This document shows, in pieces, positions 25,194 to 34,658 of a stretch of 64,000 nucleotides of DNA. The DNA lies in the NCBI GenBank assembly GCA_910577405.1, contig CAJTMG010000012.1, positions 1 to 64,000 of the forward strand, given 5' to 3'. A model generated the notes under the pieces. The model worked only from the letters and a program-made list of their open reading frames with translations. It searched no databases and was not told the DNA's origin. The translations under genes were made by a program, and so were the position numbers. How positions within the stretch are numbered: the first letter of the stretch is position 1; each line of letters starts with the position of its first letter. The DNA comes from an uncultured Oscillibacter sp. GTDB taxonomy: Bacteria; Bacillota; Clostridia; Oscillospirales; Oscillospiraceae.

Positions 25194-25334
25194 GTGCAAT
25201 TGACAGAAATGTCCTGGTTTTTCCTTACATCTGCCGAATGTCTATACTTTCTGGCTACTATGGTTCAAAAAACACACGCCCTTCTGCTTTTTATCCAGGC
25301 CATACAAAAAAATTGCAAAATCTTACTGTTTCTA

Positions 25335-25363
25335 TTGCAATTTGACGAAGACGGGTTTATAAT
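25335..25363 (+). promoter_or_regulatory. Promoter of the 5'-nucleotidase gene
   Basis: TTGCAA (25335-25340), 17 bases, TATAAT (25358-25363); the start codon follows 48 bases later. Confidence 0.65.
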
Positions 25364-25411
25364 GGATTCGTTCCCAGTGTTGGAATCTGTAAAGAAACAG
25401 GAGGTTCAAGT

Positions 25412-27478
25412 ATGAGAAAAAGCAAGTACATTCTCTCGGTGATCCTGGCCCTTGTGATGACGGTCAGTCTGGCTTTCCCTGCCCTGGCGGCGGAGGATAC
25501 CAAGACTGTGACCATCCTCCAGACCAGTGACATCCACGGCATGATTAACCCCTTTGATTATGCCTCCAACAAAGAGAACAGCACCAGTATGGCCCATGCC
25601 GCTGCCATCATCAAAGAGGAACGGGCCAAGGACCCCAACCTCCTGCTGCTGGATACCGGCGACTCCGTGCAGGCCAACTACATTCAGGCATTCCAGGACG
25701 ACGTGCCCAATCCTATGGTCGACGCGTTCAATTACCTGGAATACGACGCCTGGACCTTGGGCAACCATGAGTTCAATTTCGATTTCAAGTATACCCAGAA
25801 GCAGATCAAGGAGTTCGAGGGCGCGACGCTGGCAGGCAACTTCTACGACGGCGATAAACGCTGGGATGAGGTGGAAGCCTACCATATCTTCGACGTGGAC
25901 GGCGTGAAGGTTGCCGTGTTCGGTGTGGACGCGCCTCATATCCCCCAGTGGGAGAAATCTGCCCCTGAGCACTACAATCATATGAAGATCACCACTCCGG
26001 AAGAGGAAATCGGTAAGATTCTCGACGAGCTGGAGGGCAAGGCGGACGTGATTGTCGGTTCCTGTCACTACGGCGCTGAGGGCGAGTACAACACCACCGG
26101 TATGCGGGAAATTACCGAGAAGTACAGCGACCGCATTGACGCCATGTTCATCGGACACGCCCATTCCGACGTGAATGAGGACATCAACGGCGTGCCTATG
26201 ATGGAACCCGGCTCCAACTGCAAGAACGTCAGCAAGGTCACCCTGAACCTCAAGGCTGACGGCGACGGCTGGACCGTGGAAAGCGCGAAGGGCGAGCTTC
26301 TGGACTGCTCCAAGGCTACTCCCGACGCCGATTTCCTGGCAAAGTTCAAGAGCCTCCACGAGCGCAGCCTGGAAATGGCCTCCAAGGAAGTGGGCACCGT
26401 GGGCAAGACCTTTATCGATCCGCTGGAAGTCCTCCCCGGCATCCCCACTGCCATTCTGGAAGACGACGCCGTGACCGATCTTGTCAACAAGGTCCAGATG
26501 GAACGCGCCGGGGCTGACGTGTCCTTGGCCGCGCTGTTTGATTCTACTTCCAACCTTCAGGAAGGACCGTTCCTCCATCGGGACAGCGTGAAGATTTACA
26601 AGTACGACAACACCCTCTACGGCGTGAAGGTCACCGGCAAGCAGCTCAAGGCCATTATGGAAGAGCACGCCGGCAATTTCTTCAATCAGTATCAGCCCGG
26701 CGACGTGACCATCAGCTTCAATCCCAATATCCGGATGTATAATTACGATATGTTTGCCGGCGTCAACTACGAAATCGATATCTCCAAGCCCGCCGGCTCC
26801 CGTATCCAGAACGTCACATACAAGGGCGAGCCCCTCAGCGATACCCAGACCATGGTACTGGCTCTGAACAACTATCGTTACGGCGGCCTGGTCTCCAAGG
26901 GCCTGCTGAACGAGTCCGACGTGGTCTACGAGGGCGGCGCGGTCCGTGATATGATCACTGAGTACGTAGAAAAGCTGGATGGTCCCCTGATGCCCGAAGT
27001 GGACAACAACTGGAAGATTGTCGGCGCAGACCTGGACGACCCCCAGAAGGACATGATCTATGATATGGTTCGTTCCGGCGAGCTGTCCATCCCCACTTCC
27101 GAGGATGGCCGTACCCCCAATATCGCATCCCTGAATGGACCCGCGCTCCGTGCCGAGGGCAAGCTGCCTGCGCTGGAATCCGAGACGCCCGCGCCCGCTC
27201 CTGCCCCCGCTCCGGAACCGGAACCTGCTCCGGCACCCGCTCCCGCTCCCGAGCCGGCTCCCGCACCTGTTCCGCCTGCAAAGGAAGAGAACAGCGCCCC
27301 CGCAGTGCCCGGGAACAGCTATACGGTCAAGTCCGGTGACTGCCTCTGGAGCATCGCGCAGCAGTTCTATGGCACCGGCCGTCAGTGGAACGTCATCTAT
27401 CAGGCGAACCGCGATACCATCAAGAATCCCGATCAGCTCAAGGTCGGCCAGATTCTGGTGATTCCTGCCGCAGCCTGA
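25412..27478 (+). CDS. Secreted 5'-nucleotidase / metallophosphatase with C-terminal LysM
   Basis: A 688-residue exported protein: signal peptide 1-27 (ending PALAA), N-terminal metallophosphatase (about 30-280) with the dimetal motifs SDIHG, DTGDS, GNHEF and GHAHSD, the 5'-nucleotidase C-terminal domain (about 310-530; VTGKQLKAIMEEHAGNFF), a spacer (590-630) made of Pro-Ala-Pro-Glu repeats, and a LysM module (640-686; YTVKSGDCLWSIAQQFYG). It hydrolyses nucleotides or related phosphoesters outside the cell for nucleoside and phosphate recovery and is held to peptidoglycan by LysM instead of the usual LPXTG anchor. Monocistronic, with its own promoter and terminator. Confidence 0.9.
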   Translation: MRKSKYILSVILALVMTVSLAFPALAAEDTKTVTILQTSDIHGMINPFDYASNKENSTSMAHAAAIIKEERAKDPNLLLLDTGDSVQANYIQAFQDDVPNPMVDAFNYLEYDAWTLGNHEFNFDFKYTQKQIKEFEGATLAGNFYDGDKRWDEVEAYHIFDVDGVKVAVFGVDAPHIPQWEKSAPEHYNHMKITTPEEEIGKILDELEGKADVIVGSCHYGAEGEYNTTGMREITEKYSDRIDAMFIGHAHSDVNEDINGVPMMEPGSNCKNVSKVTLNLKADGDGWTVESAKGELLDCSKATPDADFLAKFKSLHERSLEMASKEVGTVGKTFIDPLEVLPGIPTAILEDDAVTDLVNKVQMERAGADVSLAALFDSTSNLQEGPFLHRDSVKIYKYDNTLYGVKVTGKQLKAIMEEHAGNFFNQYQPGDVTISFNPNIRMYNYDMFAGVNYEIDISKPAGSRIQNVTYKGEPLSDTQTMVLALNNYRYGGLVSKGLLNESDVVYEGGAVRDMITEYVEKLDGPLMPEVDNNWKIVGADLDDPQKDMIYDMVRSGELSIPTSEDGRTPNIASLNGPALRAEGKLPALESETPAPAPAPAPEPEPAPAPAPAPEPAPAPVPPAKEENSAPAVPGNSYTVKSGDCLWSIAQQFYGTGRQWNVIYQANRDTIKNPDQLKVGQILVIPAAA

Positions 27479-27487
27479 TTCCTACGC

Positions 27488-27519
27488 AGTCCCGTCCGTT
27501 ATGGGCGGGGCTGTTTTTT
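27488..27519 (+). terminator. Terminator after the 5'-nucleotidase gene
   Basis: Ten pairs (two G-U) between AGTCCCGTCC (27488-27497) and GGGCGGGGCT (27503-27512), then GTTTTTTC. Confidence 0.85.
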
Positions 27520-27550
27520 CGGTTTAACCTAGCGAACAGATTGGTTTCGA

Positions 27551-27579
27551 TTGACATTTTGCGGACAGGCGTTTATAGT
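27551..27579 (+). promoter_or_regulatory. Promoter of the methionine synthase operon
   Basis: TTGACA (27551-27556), 17 bases, TATAGT (27574-27579), only 29 bases before the first start codon, so there is no room for a leader riboswitch. Confidence 0.75.
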
Positions 27580-27608
27580 GGTAACAGAAAACTTCGGGAG
27601 GAACGGGC

Positions 27609-28259
27609 ATGGATATAGGAGAGGCGCTGCGGTATCTGGGCGCGGCAAATCCGTCGGAGGAGCTTCGGCGGCAGGCTGCGGAAATTGCGGGGAGCATCCG
27701 GGAGACGCCGCGGTATACTTATCGGGTGTTCGGCGTGTCCCGCGTGCCGGAGGGCGTATCGCTGGAAGGGTGCGGGGTAGTGCTGGCAGGCCGGATGGCG
27801 GAAACAATGCTGTCCGAATGCAGTCAGGCGGCGCTGATGGCCTGCACGCTGGGGGCGGAGTTCGACCGGCGGCTTCGGGCGATGCAGGCGCGGGATATGT
27901 CGTCGGCGGTGATCCTGGACGCCTGCGGGAGCGCTTTGGTGGAATCGGGATGCGACGCGGTGGAGGCCGAGCTTGCCGGACGGTTCCCGGAACGCTTTCT
28001 GACGGACCGGTTCAGTCCCGGCTATGGGGATCTGCCTCTGGACGTTCAGCCGGAAGTCTGCGCGGCTCTGGACGCCTCCCGGCGGCTGGGGCTGTACGTC
28101 ACCGGGAGCCTTCTGCTGAATCCGGTGAAGTCTGTCACGGCTGTGATCGGGCTTTCGGACAGACCCCAGGCTGCGCGTATCCGGGGCTGCGCGTACTGCC
28201 GCCTGCGGGAAGACTGCCCATACCGAAAAGGAGGAACTTGCTGTGGAGAGGGAATGTAA
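27609..28259 (+). CDS. Methionine synthase activation-domain protein, separate subunit
   Basis: A 216-residue protein equivalent to the C-terminal reactivation module of cobalamin-dependent MetH, which binds S-adenosylmethionine to remethylate oxidised cob(II)alamin. The SAM-binding region reads RFSPGYGDLPLDVQ, and LLNPVKSVTAVIGLS is the typical later strand. The C-terminus adds a cysteine group (CAYCRLREDCPYRKGGTCC) that could bind a metal or cluster. The gene precedes and overlaps metH by 17 bases. Splitting this domain off is common in Clostridia. Confidence 0.85.
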   Translation: MDIGEALRYLGAANPSEELRRQAAEIAGSIRETPRYTYRVFGVSRVPEGVSLEGCGVVLAGRMAETMLSECSQAALMACTLGAEFDRRLRAMQARDMSSAVILDACGSALVESGCDAVEAELAGRFPERFLTDRFSPGYGDLPLDVQPEVCAALDASRRLGLYVTGSLLLNPVKSVTAVIGLSDRPQAARIRGCAYCRLREDCPYRKGGTCCGEGM

Positions 28260-30603
28260 GGAATTTTTCAAGGATAAACTGCTGATTCTGGACGGCGCGA
28301 TGGGTACAGAACTACAAAAACGTGGTCTGAAACCGGGCGGCGTTCCGGAGCTGCTGAATCTGACGGACCCGGAGCTTTTGAAGGGCGTTTATCGGGACTA
28401 TGCCGCCGCTGGAAGTCAGGTGGTGTACGCGAATACCTTTGGCGCCAACGGCCTGAAGCTGGCCCGGACCGGTTACAGCCCGTCGGAGGTCATTAAGGCG
28501 GCGGTGTCCGTGGCGCGGGAGGCTGTGTCAGAAACCGGGACCCTTGTGGCGCTGGACGTGGGGCCTCTGGGAGAGCTGCTGGAGCCTATGGGAAGCCTGC
28601 CGTTCGAGAAAGCCTATGGGTACTTCCGTGAGATGGCGGAGGCAGGCGCGGCGGCTGGGGCGGATTTGGCTGTGGTGGAGACCATGACGGATTTGCAGGA
28701 GGCGCGGGCGGCATTGCTGGCAGTAAAGGAATCCACAGACCTGCCGGTATTTGTCACCATGTCCTTTGACGAGACGGGACGGACGTTCACGGGCTGCACG
28801 GTGGCGTCAATGGCCCGAACACTGGAAGGCTTGGGAGCGGACGCGGTTGGCCTGAACTGCTCCCTGGGTCCGGACAAGCTGGCGCCTTTGCTGAAGGAGC
28901 TCTGCGAAAACACCCGCCTGCCGGTGATCGCCAAGCCCAACGCGGGACTGCCGGACCCAGTAGACGGCCACTATGATATGGGACCGGCGGCGTTTGTGGA
29001 AGCCCTCCTGCCCTGTCTGGACGCGGGTGTGACCATTGTGGGCGGCTGCTGCGGCACGTCTCCCGAGTATATCCGGCAGTTACGGGCCGCGCTGGAGGGA
29101 AGAAGCCCCGCGCACCGCCGTTACCGGAAAGCCGGGTTTGTCTGTACAGCGTCACAGCCGGTGTTTCTGGAGGGCGTGCGGGTCATTGGCGAACGGGTGA
29201 ATCCAACAGGCAAGAAGCGCTTTCAGCAGGCCCTTCTGGAGGACGACCTGGACTATATTCTGGATGTGGCCGTGCAGCAGGAGGAAGCGGACATTCTGGA
29301 TGTAAACGTTGGCTTCCCCGGGGTGGACGAGGTCTCCATGCTGCCCCGGGCTGTAACAGCCATTCAGAGCGCGGTCAATCTGCCTTTGCAGCTGGATTCC
29401 TCCAACCCCGACGCGCTGGAGGCCGGACTGCGGGTCTGTTGCGGCAAGGCGGCGGTGAATTCCGTCAACGGCGAGCCGGAGGTTTTGGCCCGTATCTTGC
29501 CGGTGGTCAAAAAATACGGCGCGTCGGTGGTGGGATTGACATTAGATAAAAAGGGCATCCCACAGACGGCGGAGGGTCGGGTAGAGATTGCCCGGCGGAT
29601 TCTGGACGCGGCTCTTTCTTACGGCATCCCAAAAGAAGACGTGTGGATTGACTGCCTGACCCTGACCGTATCCGCACAGCAGGAGCAGGCAGGGGAGACT
29701 CTGAAAGCCCTGCGGACGGTCCGGGAAGAACTGGGCCTGCAAACGGTGCTGGGCGTGTCGAATATCTCCTTTGGCCTGCCGAACCGTGCCCTGATTACTC
29801 AGAATTTCCTGATTCAGGCCCTGGCTGCCGGACTGACCCTGCCCATTATCAACCCGAACCTTCCGGAGCTGATGGACGCGGTGGCGGCGTACCGGGTGCT
29901 GTCCGGGGAAGACCAGCAGTGCCGAAGCTATGTGGAGCGGTTCGCGGGACAGGCGGGCAAGCCTCAGACGGTGCAGGCAGGCGGCATGACGTTGGAGGAA
30001 GCAATTATCAAAGGCCTGAAATCCGACGCGGGAAAGCTGGCCGGGATCGCGCTGGAGACGGAATCCGGACTGGAACTGGTGGAACGCCGTCTGATCCCCG
30101 CCCTGGACAATGTGGGCGACGGTTACGAGGCGGGCACGGTCTTTCTGCCGCAGCTTCTGTCGGCGGCGCAGGCGGCACAGGCGGTCTTCGAGGCGGTACG
30201 GGAGAAGATGGCCGGAACGGGAGACGCGCCGGTGAAAAAGGGCCGTCTGGTGATTGCAACGGTGCAGGGAGACATTCATGACATTGGGAAGAATATCGTC
30301 AAGACCGTGCTGGAGAATTATGGCTATGACGTGCTGGACCTGGGCCGGGACGTGCCGCCGGAGACCGTTGTGAAGGCCGTGACAGAGAAGGGCGTGCGTC
30401 TGGTGGGACTGTCGGCGCTGATGACCACCACTCTGCCCGCCATGGAGGAGACGGTGCGGCAGCTGAAGGCGCTTCCGGACCCGCCGAAAGTGTTTGTAGG
30501 CGGCGCGGTAGTGACGGAGGACTACGCCAAAGGCATCGGCGCGGACGCCTACGCGAAGGACGCCCGGCAGTCAGTGGAAATTGCGCGGGAGGTGCTGGGA
30601 TGA
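28243..30603 (+). CDS. metH: Cobalamin-dependent methionine synthase without activation domain
   Basis: A 786-residue enzyme transferring methyl groups from methyltetrahydrofolate to homocysteine. Domains: homocysteine methyltransferase (1-290; DGAMGTELQ, zinc ligands in VGLNCSLGP and VGGCCGTSP), pterin-binding (310-570; RVNPTGKKRF, DVNVGFPGVDE), cobalamin cap and B12 Rossmann domain (575-786; the cobalt-ligating DIHDIGKNIV and VGLSALMTTT). It ends where other MetH proteins continue into the activation domain, which is encoded just upstream. The start is GTG at 28243, eight bases after GGAGG, giving VERECKEFF. The stop overlaps the next start. Confidence 0.92.
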   Translation: MERECKEFFKDKLLILDGAMGTELQKRGLKPGGVPELLNLTDPELLKGVYRDYAAAGSQVVYANTFGANGLKLARTGYSPSEVIKAAVSVAREAVSETGTLVALDVGPLGELLEPMGSLPFEKAYGYFREMAEAGAAAGADLAVVETMTDLQEARAALLAVKESTDLPVFVTMSFDETGRTFTGCTVASMARTLEGLGADAVGLNCSLGPDKLAPLLKELCENTRLPVIAKPNAGLPDPVDGHYDMGPAAFVEALLPCLDAGVTIVGGCCGTSPEYIRQLRAALEGRSPAHRRYRKAGFVCTASQPVFLEGVRVIGERVNPTGKKRFQQALLEDDLDYILDVAVQQEEADILDVNVGFPGVDEVSMLPRAVTAIQSAVNLPLQLDSSNPDALEAGLRVCCGKAAVNSVNGEPEVLARILPVVKKYGASVVGLTLDKKGIPQTAEGRVEIARRILDAALSYGIPKEDVWIDCLTLTVSAQQEQAGETLKALRTVREELGLQTVLGVSNISFGLPNRALITQNFLIQALAAGLTLPIINPNLPELMDAVAAYRVLSGEDQQCRSYVERFAGQAGKPQTVQAGGMTLEEAIIKGLKSDAGKLAGIALETESGLELVERRLIPALDNVGDGYEAGTVFLPQLLSAAQAAQAVFEAVREKMAGTGDAPVKKGRLVIATVQGDIHDIGKNIVKTVLENYGYDVLDLGRDVPPETVVKAVTEKGVRLVGLSALMTTTLPAMEETVRQLKALPDPPKVFVGGAVVTEDYAKGIGADAYAKDARQSVEIAREVLG

Positions 30604-32342
30604 TGGATATACGGACGTATCTGGCTGAAAAGCGGACGGTTTTGTTTGACGGCGCAATGGGGACCTGCTACGCGGCCCGGCATCCGGAGGAATCCTGCGA
30701 GCTGGCGGACCTGCGGCGTCCGGAGGAAATTCGGGAGATTCATCGGGCCTATCTGGACGCCGGGTGTCAGGCCATTACCACCAACAGCTTTGCCCTCAGC
30801 GCCGCCATGTCCAAGCCCGGCGAGGCCAAGGAGATTGTGGACGCCGCCTGCCGGATTGCCCTGGAAGCCGCGGAGCCATACGGAGCCTGGGTGTTTGCCG
30901 ATATCGGGCCTGCCCCGGCGGGGAATCGGAAGGTCTATCAGAAACAGGCGGATTGGTTTCTACAGGCGGGCATACGGCATTTTCTGCTGGAGACCCTGCC
31001 GTCCGACGAGGGCGTTCCAGAGCTGGCCCGGCACCTGAAAGCCCGCTGCCCTGACGCGTTTCTGATCGTCTCCTATGCGGTGGCCTACGACGGCTGCACA
31101 AGGGAGGGCTTCTCCGGCCGGGAGCTGTTCCGGAATACCGCCGCCCTGCCGGAGGTGGACGCGGTGGGCTTCAACTGTGTTTCCGGACCGCATCATTTGT
31201 TGGAGTACATACAGCATCTGGACCTGGACGGCGCGGCGCTGTCAGTCATGCCCAACGCGGGATACCCTACCGTATTGGGCCGCCGGACGGTGTATCAGGG
31301 CACGCCGGAGTATTTCGGTCGGAAGCTGGCGGAGATTGCACAGGCTGGCGCGGTGATTGTAGGCGGCTGCTGCGGCACGACTCCGACACATCTTGCTTCC
31401 GCGGCAAAGGCGTTGGCAAAGCCCCGGAATCTTCTGCCCGCACAGCCCGCCGGGAAATCGGAAGCCCGTCCCGCGCCGGAGAAAAATCCTCTGGCTGATA
31501 AGCTGGACGCGGGCCGCCGGGTGATTGCCGTGGAGCTGGACCCTCCTGCCGATGACCAGATCGGCTTCTTTATGGAGGGCGTTCAGGCATTGCGCAGGGC
31601 GGGGGCGGACGCTGTGACCATCGCGGACAATCCTATCGGAAGGCCCCGGGCGGACAGCTGCCTCCTGGCCTGCAAAATCAAACGGGAACTGGGCGCGGAA
31701 CCCCTGCCCCATATGACCTGCCGGGACCGGAACCGCAATGCTGCAAAATCCCTCCTGCTGGGCCTCTCCATCCAGGGAGTCCATAATGTCCTGTTGGTCA
31801 CTGGCGATCCTATTCCCTCCGAGGACAGGGATGAGGTGAAGAGCGTGTTCAACTTCAATTCCAGGAAGCTCATTCGTTACGTCAGCGCGCTCAATCAGAA
31901 CCTTCGGACGCCTTTCCGGGTCTTCGGCGCCCTGAATGTCAATGCGAAAAATTTTGATATTCAGCTCAGAATCGCCCAGGAAAAGGAGGAAGCAGGCGCC
32001 GCCGGATTTCTTACACAGCCGATTCTCTCCCCGGAGGCCTTGGAAAACCTGAAACTGGCCCGGAAGTCCCTGCACGGCGCAATCCTGGGCGGAATTTATC
32101 CCGTGGTCAGCTATCGGAACGCCTGCTTCCTGAAAAACGAGATTGCCGGGATGCACATCTGTGACGAGATTGCAGAGCGTTATCGGGACCTGGACCGTGA
32201 CGCGGCGGAGGAATTGGCCGTGACCATCTCCACCCAGATGGCAAAGATGATCGCCCCCTATACCAACGGCCTTTACCTGATGACCCCCTTCAAACGGGTG
32301 ACCCTGATGACACGGATTCTGGGCCAGGTCCGATACTGCTGA
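30600..32342 (+). CDS. Bifunctional homocysteine S-methyltransferase / methylenetetrahydrofolate reductase
   Basis: A 580-residue fusion. The N-terminal 280 residues are a homocysteine methyltransferase-like barrel (FDGAMGTCYA, VGFNCVSGP, VGGCCGTTP with the paired zinc cysteines). Residues 300-580 are a MetF-type reductase (AVELDPP, the folate-site GADAVTIADNP, VTGDPI, FFLTQP-like FLTQPIL) lacking obvious changes. The reductase makes the methyltetrahydrofolate that the adjacent MetH uses, and the methyltransferase half can use an alternative methyl donor such as S-methylmethionine. It overlaps metH by four bases, so the three genes form one methionine operon. Confidence 0.88.
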   Translation: MMDIRTYLAEKRTVLFDGAMGTCYAARHPEESCELADLRRPEEIREIHRAYLDAGCQAITTNSFALSAAMSKPGEAKEIVDAACRIALEAAEPYGAWVFADIGPAPAGNRKVYQKQADWFLQAGIRHFLLETLPSDEGVPELARHLKARCPDAFLIVSYAVAYDGCTREGFSGRELFRNTAALPEVDAVGFNCVSGPHHLLEYIQHLDLDGAALSVMPNAGYPTVLGRRTVYQGTPEYFGRKLAEIAQAGAVIVGGCCGTTPTHLASAAKALAKPRNLLPAQPAGKSEARPAPEKNPLADKLDAGRRVIAVELDPPADDQIGFFMEGVQALRRAGADAVTIADNPIGRPRADSCLLACKIKRELGAEPLPHMTCRDRNRNAAKSLLLGLSIQGVHNVLLVTGDPIPSEDRDEVKSVFNFNSRKLIRYVSALNQNLRTPFRVFGALNVNAKNFDIQLRIAQEKEEAGAAGFLTQPILSPEALENLKLARKSLHGAILGGIYPVVSYRNACFLKNEIAGMHICDEIAERYRDLDRDAAEELAVTISTQMAKMIAPYTNGLYLMTPFKRVTLMTRILGQVRYC

Positions 32343-32378
32343 AACGTGCTGCGGGGTCAAAAGCAGAAACACGTTTCA
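32340..32378 (+). repeat. Perfect inverted repeat after the methionine operon
   Basis: TGAAACGTG (32340-32348) and CACGTTTCA (32370-32378). It contains the stop codon and lacks a U-run, so it is more likely an mRNA 3'-end protector than a terminator. Confidence 0.5.
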
Positions 32379-32432
32379 GGATGAAAAATGGCATAAAGTC
32401 TCGCCGCTTTTGACGTTTCTTTTCTTCTGCAC

Positions 32433-32467
32433 GCCTGCGGAAATGAAAAAGCAGGCTCTTTCGTCTT
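32433..32467 (+). terminator. Probable terminator of the methionine operon
   Basis: GCCTGC (32433-32438) pairs with GCAGGC (32451-32456), followed by TCTTTCGTCTT. The stem is short and the tail broken. Confidence 0.45.
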
Positions 32468-32472
32468 GGGTC

Positions 32473-32501
32473 TTGATAATTCTGAACAGGAATGATATAT
32501 T
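32473..32501 (+). promoter_or_regulatory. Promoter of the fapA-like gene
   Basis: TTGATA (32473-32478), 17 bases, TATATT (32496-32501). Confidence 0.65.
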
Positions 32502-32562
32502 GTACATGACCCGGAAAAATACTGGTCATACAAGCCGGATTCGGAGAAGAAAGGAGATGAAT

Positions 32563-34149
32563 ATGTCTATCTTTGAACGCTTTGGCTCAAGAGAGACGGG
32601 CGAGAAAGAACGGAAGTCATTTCATCCTGTTTCCTACCGAAGGCGCTTCTCGGAGCTGGAGCTTTCCTGCGGGGAGGCCAACGAGCGTTATCCGGAGGAT
32701 TGTAAGATTATTGAGCGATTCGTATTGTTTTTGAAGGAGCGGTGCAGGGCCCGATATAAGAAGGCCCTCAGCGGCGATTTGAGTCCCATGAGGGCAGAGG
32801 CGCAGTTCTTTCTGTCCGAAGACCGGATGTGCGCCTATGCCTGCCTGCTTCCGCCGGAGAACGAAGGGGCGGACGTGACATTGGAAGGCTTCCTGGGGGA
32901 TTTGCGCTATGAGGGCATCCGTTACGGCCTGTTGGAAGAGAGCATTCCGGAGGAATTCGCCAGGGGATACCTGCACATCTTCCCCGTGGCCCGCGGAAAG
33001 CTTCCTCAGCCGGGGGAGGACGGGAAGGTAACAGAACTCTTCCGCCGGCGTAGGAATATGCGGCTGGAGGTCCAGAATGGCAGCGAGGTGGAGTTCGGAG
33101 AGGATGTGAATCTCCAGCCGGTTCGGAAAGGAGCTGTGATCTGCCTGATCCGCGCGCCGAAACCGGGTGCCGACGGCATTGACGTGACCGGCCAGAAACT
33201 CCCGCCGCCAGAGGTTGTCAGCGCCTGCGTGCCCCAGGGGAAAAATACCGTTGTCGGCAGAGGCGGTCAGGCCCTTATCGCCAGCGTGGATGGGATTTTA
33301 TACATCGAGAACGACCAGTTCTGTATCCATGAGCAGAAAATTATTGATGGCAATCTGGACCAGTTTCAGGGTACCCTCCAGATTTCGGGGAACCTTTACA
33401 TCGGCGGAGACGTAGATGGCGGCGTGGACGTGGAAGCCTCCGGCGATATCGTAATCAATGGGAAAATGGGGATGGCTCGGGTAAGGTCTACAGGCGGGAC
33501 CATTCGCGTGCAGAAGGGCGTCTTTGGGACCGAGGGCAAGACCTTCCTGACCGCCGCCGGACAGATCCAGACCCCTGTGCTGGAATGGACCGAGGCCGGC
33601 GCCGGTGCCAGCGTGATTGCAGAGACCATTTCCAACAGTACCATCCGTTGCGGCGGCACCGTTTACGCAATGACTGGACGCGGTATGATCGTCGGCAGCC
33701 GGATTTATGCGGGCGACAGCGTCCTTTGCCTGCGGATTGGCAATATTACCAAGGATCGGAATCGGTTTTCCGTCGGCTACCCGCCCCATGTCCCGGAGTC
33801 GTGGGATAGAATCAAAGCGGAGTTGGCCGAGGCGCAGTCTACCATCGAACGGCTTTGGCCTCCTATTGTCGCCCTTCGGAAGAAAGGCTCCCGTATCACT
33901 GACGCGGAATTGTCTATCCTGAAACAGCTTATGGAACAGCGTGAACTTTATCTGCAACGGGCCGAAGTGCTGAAATCTGAATTGAAAAACGTCAATAAGG
34001 CCCTGGATAAAAAGAGTAAGGGCCGTATCCGCTGCGAAAAACTTTATCCCTTTCTGGACGTTCGTATCGGGAGACTTACCGAAGAGGTTACTACCATTGA
34101 GGAGGATTGTAATATCCATGTGGAGGAAAATACCATCCATCTGGAGTGA
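32563..34149 (+). CDS. FapA family polymer-forming protein (DUF342)
   Basis: A 528-residue protein starting MSIFERFGSRETGEKE; this second ATG of ATGAATATG is preferred because AAGGAG abuts the first. Residues 150-230 hold the FapA N-terminal beta domain (GEDVNLQPVRKGAVI, DGIDVTGQKLPPP), 240-390 a right-handed beta-helix-like series (GTLQISGNLYIGGDVDGGVD, GDIVINGKMGMARVRSTGG, IRCGGTVYAMTGRGMIVGS), and 430-500 a coiled coil (IKAELAEAQSTIERLWPPIV). FapA proteins are implicated in polar localisation, with no known catalysis; the first 150 residues here are less typical. It is monocistronic. Confidence 0.85.
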   Translation: MSIFERFGSRETGEKERKSFHPVSYRRRFSELELSCGEANERYPEDCKIIERFVLFLKERCRARYKKALSGDLSPMRAEAQFFLSEDRMCAYACLLPPENEGADVTLEGFLGDLRYEGIRYGLLEESIPEEFARGYLHIFPVARGKLPQPGEDGKVTELFRRRRNMRLEVQNGSEVEFGEDVNLQPVRKGAVICLIRAPKPGADGIDVTGQKLPPPEVVSACVPQGKNTVVGRGGQALIASVDGILYIENDQFCIHEQKIIDGNLDQFQGTLQISGNLYIGGDVDGGVDVEASGDIVINGKMGMARVRSTGGTIRVQKGVFGTEGKTFLTAAGQIQTPVLEWTEAGAGASVIAETISNSTIRCGGTVYAMTGRGMIVGSRIYAGDSVLCLRIGNITKDRNRFSVGYPPHVPESWDRIKAELAEAQSTIERLWPPIVALRKKGSRITDAELSILKQLMEQRELYLQRAEVLKSELKNVNKALDKKSKGRIRCEKLYPFLDVRIGRLTEEVTTIEEDCNIHVEENTIHLE

Positions 34150-34171
34150 TTCCCTCTGTCTTGTGGCTTGG

Positions 34172-34212
34172 CGCTGTCAGGACTCTCCCTTCCTGACGGC
34201 GTTATTTTTTTT
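34172..34212 (+). terminator. Terminator after the fapA-like gene
   Basis: CGCTGTCAGGA (34172-34182) pairs with TCCTGACGGCG (34191-34201), one G-U, then TTATTTTTTTT. Confidence 0.9.
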
Positions 34213-34374
34213 CTGCGATTTTGGCCCTTAAGTGCGAGAGTTGTATTTTTATGTATAGAGAATTTCTTTATATATCGCGAAATTAGATCGATATTTTATA
34301 GAAATAGCTGTTTTGTATTTGATGAATTAAGATATATGAATAATATTCCGAAATTTAATGGATTAAAAATCTTC

Positions 34375-34403
34375 TTGAAATTTGCCGGGAAATCTTGTAT
34401 AAT
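34375..34403 (+). promoter_or_regulatory. Promoter of tRNA-Leu
   Basis: TTGAAA (34375-34380), 17 bases, TATAAT (34398-34403), 12 bases before the tRNA. The 160 bases before it are AT-rich with no gene. Confidence 0.8.
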
Positions 34404-34415
34404 AAATGCAGATTT

Positions 34416-34502
34416 GCCGGTGTGATGGAATTGGTAGACGTAGCGGATTCAAAATCCGCCGGTAGCGATACCGTGTGGGTTCGAGTCCCACCACCGGCAC
34501 CA
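34416..34502 (+). tRNA. tRNA-Leu (anticodon CAA), with encoded CCA
   Basis: The acceptor stem GCCGGTG (34416-34422) pairs with CACCGGC (34492-34498), then A and CCA. The anticodon stem GCGGA/TCCGC encloses TTCAAAA, giving anticodon CAA for UUG. A long variable arm (CGGTAGCGATACCG) marks it as class II leucine tRNA; the T arm GGGTTCGAGTCCC is standard. It is the likely integration site of the adjoining prophage. Confidence 0.95.
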
Positions 34503-34510
34503 AAGATGTA

Positions 34511-34544
34511 CCCCTGTAGCCGCAATGGTTACAGGGGTCCTTTT
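34511..34544 (+). terminator. Terminator after tRNA-Leu
   Basis: CCCCTGTA (34511-34518) pairs perfectly with TACAGGGG (34530-34537), then TCCTTTTG. Confidence 0.85.
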
Positions 34545-34579
34545 GTGCTGCAATGGATAAAGGCGACAAGAAAATTTAT

Positions 34580-34654
34580 ATATTATGAATTGATTTCATA
34601 ATATCTGAACTAAATTCATGTTTTATAAACCAGATTTACACATGGATTTACACA
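34580..34654. repeat. AT-rich hairpin and direct repeats beside the attachment end
   Basis: ATATTATGAA (34580-34589) and TTCATAATAT (34595-34604) form a perfect 10-bp inverted repeat. Just beyond, GATTTACACA occurs twice (34633-34642 and 34645-34654), with a 12-bp period. Tandem short repeats at this distance from a phage attachment core are typical arm-type integrase sites, although this role is inferred. Confidence 0.4.
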
Positions 34655-34658
34655 CGGG

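Noticed and set aside
27480..27608. A SAM or cobalamin riboswitch before the methionine synthase operon
   Set aside because: The promoter lies only 29 bases from the start codon and the rest of the gap is the upstream terminator; no riboswitch fits.
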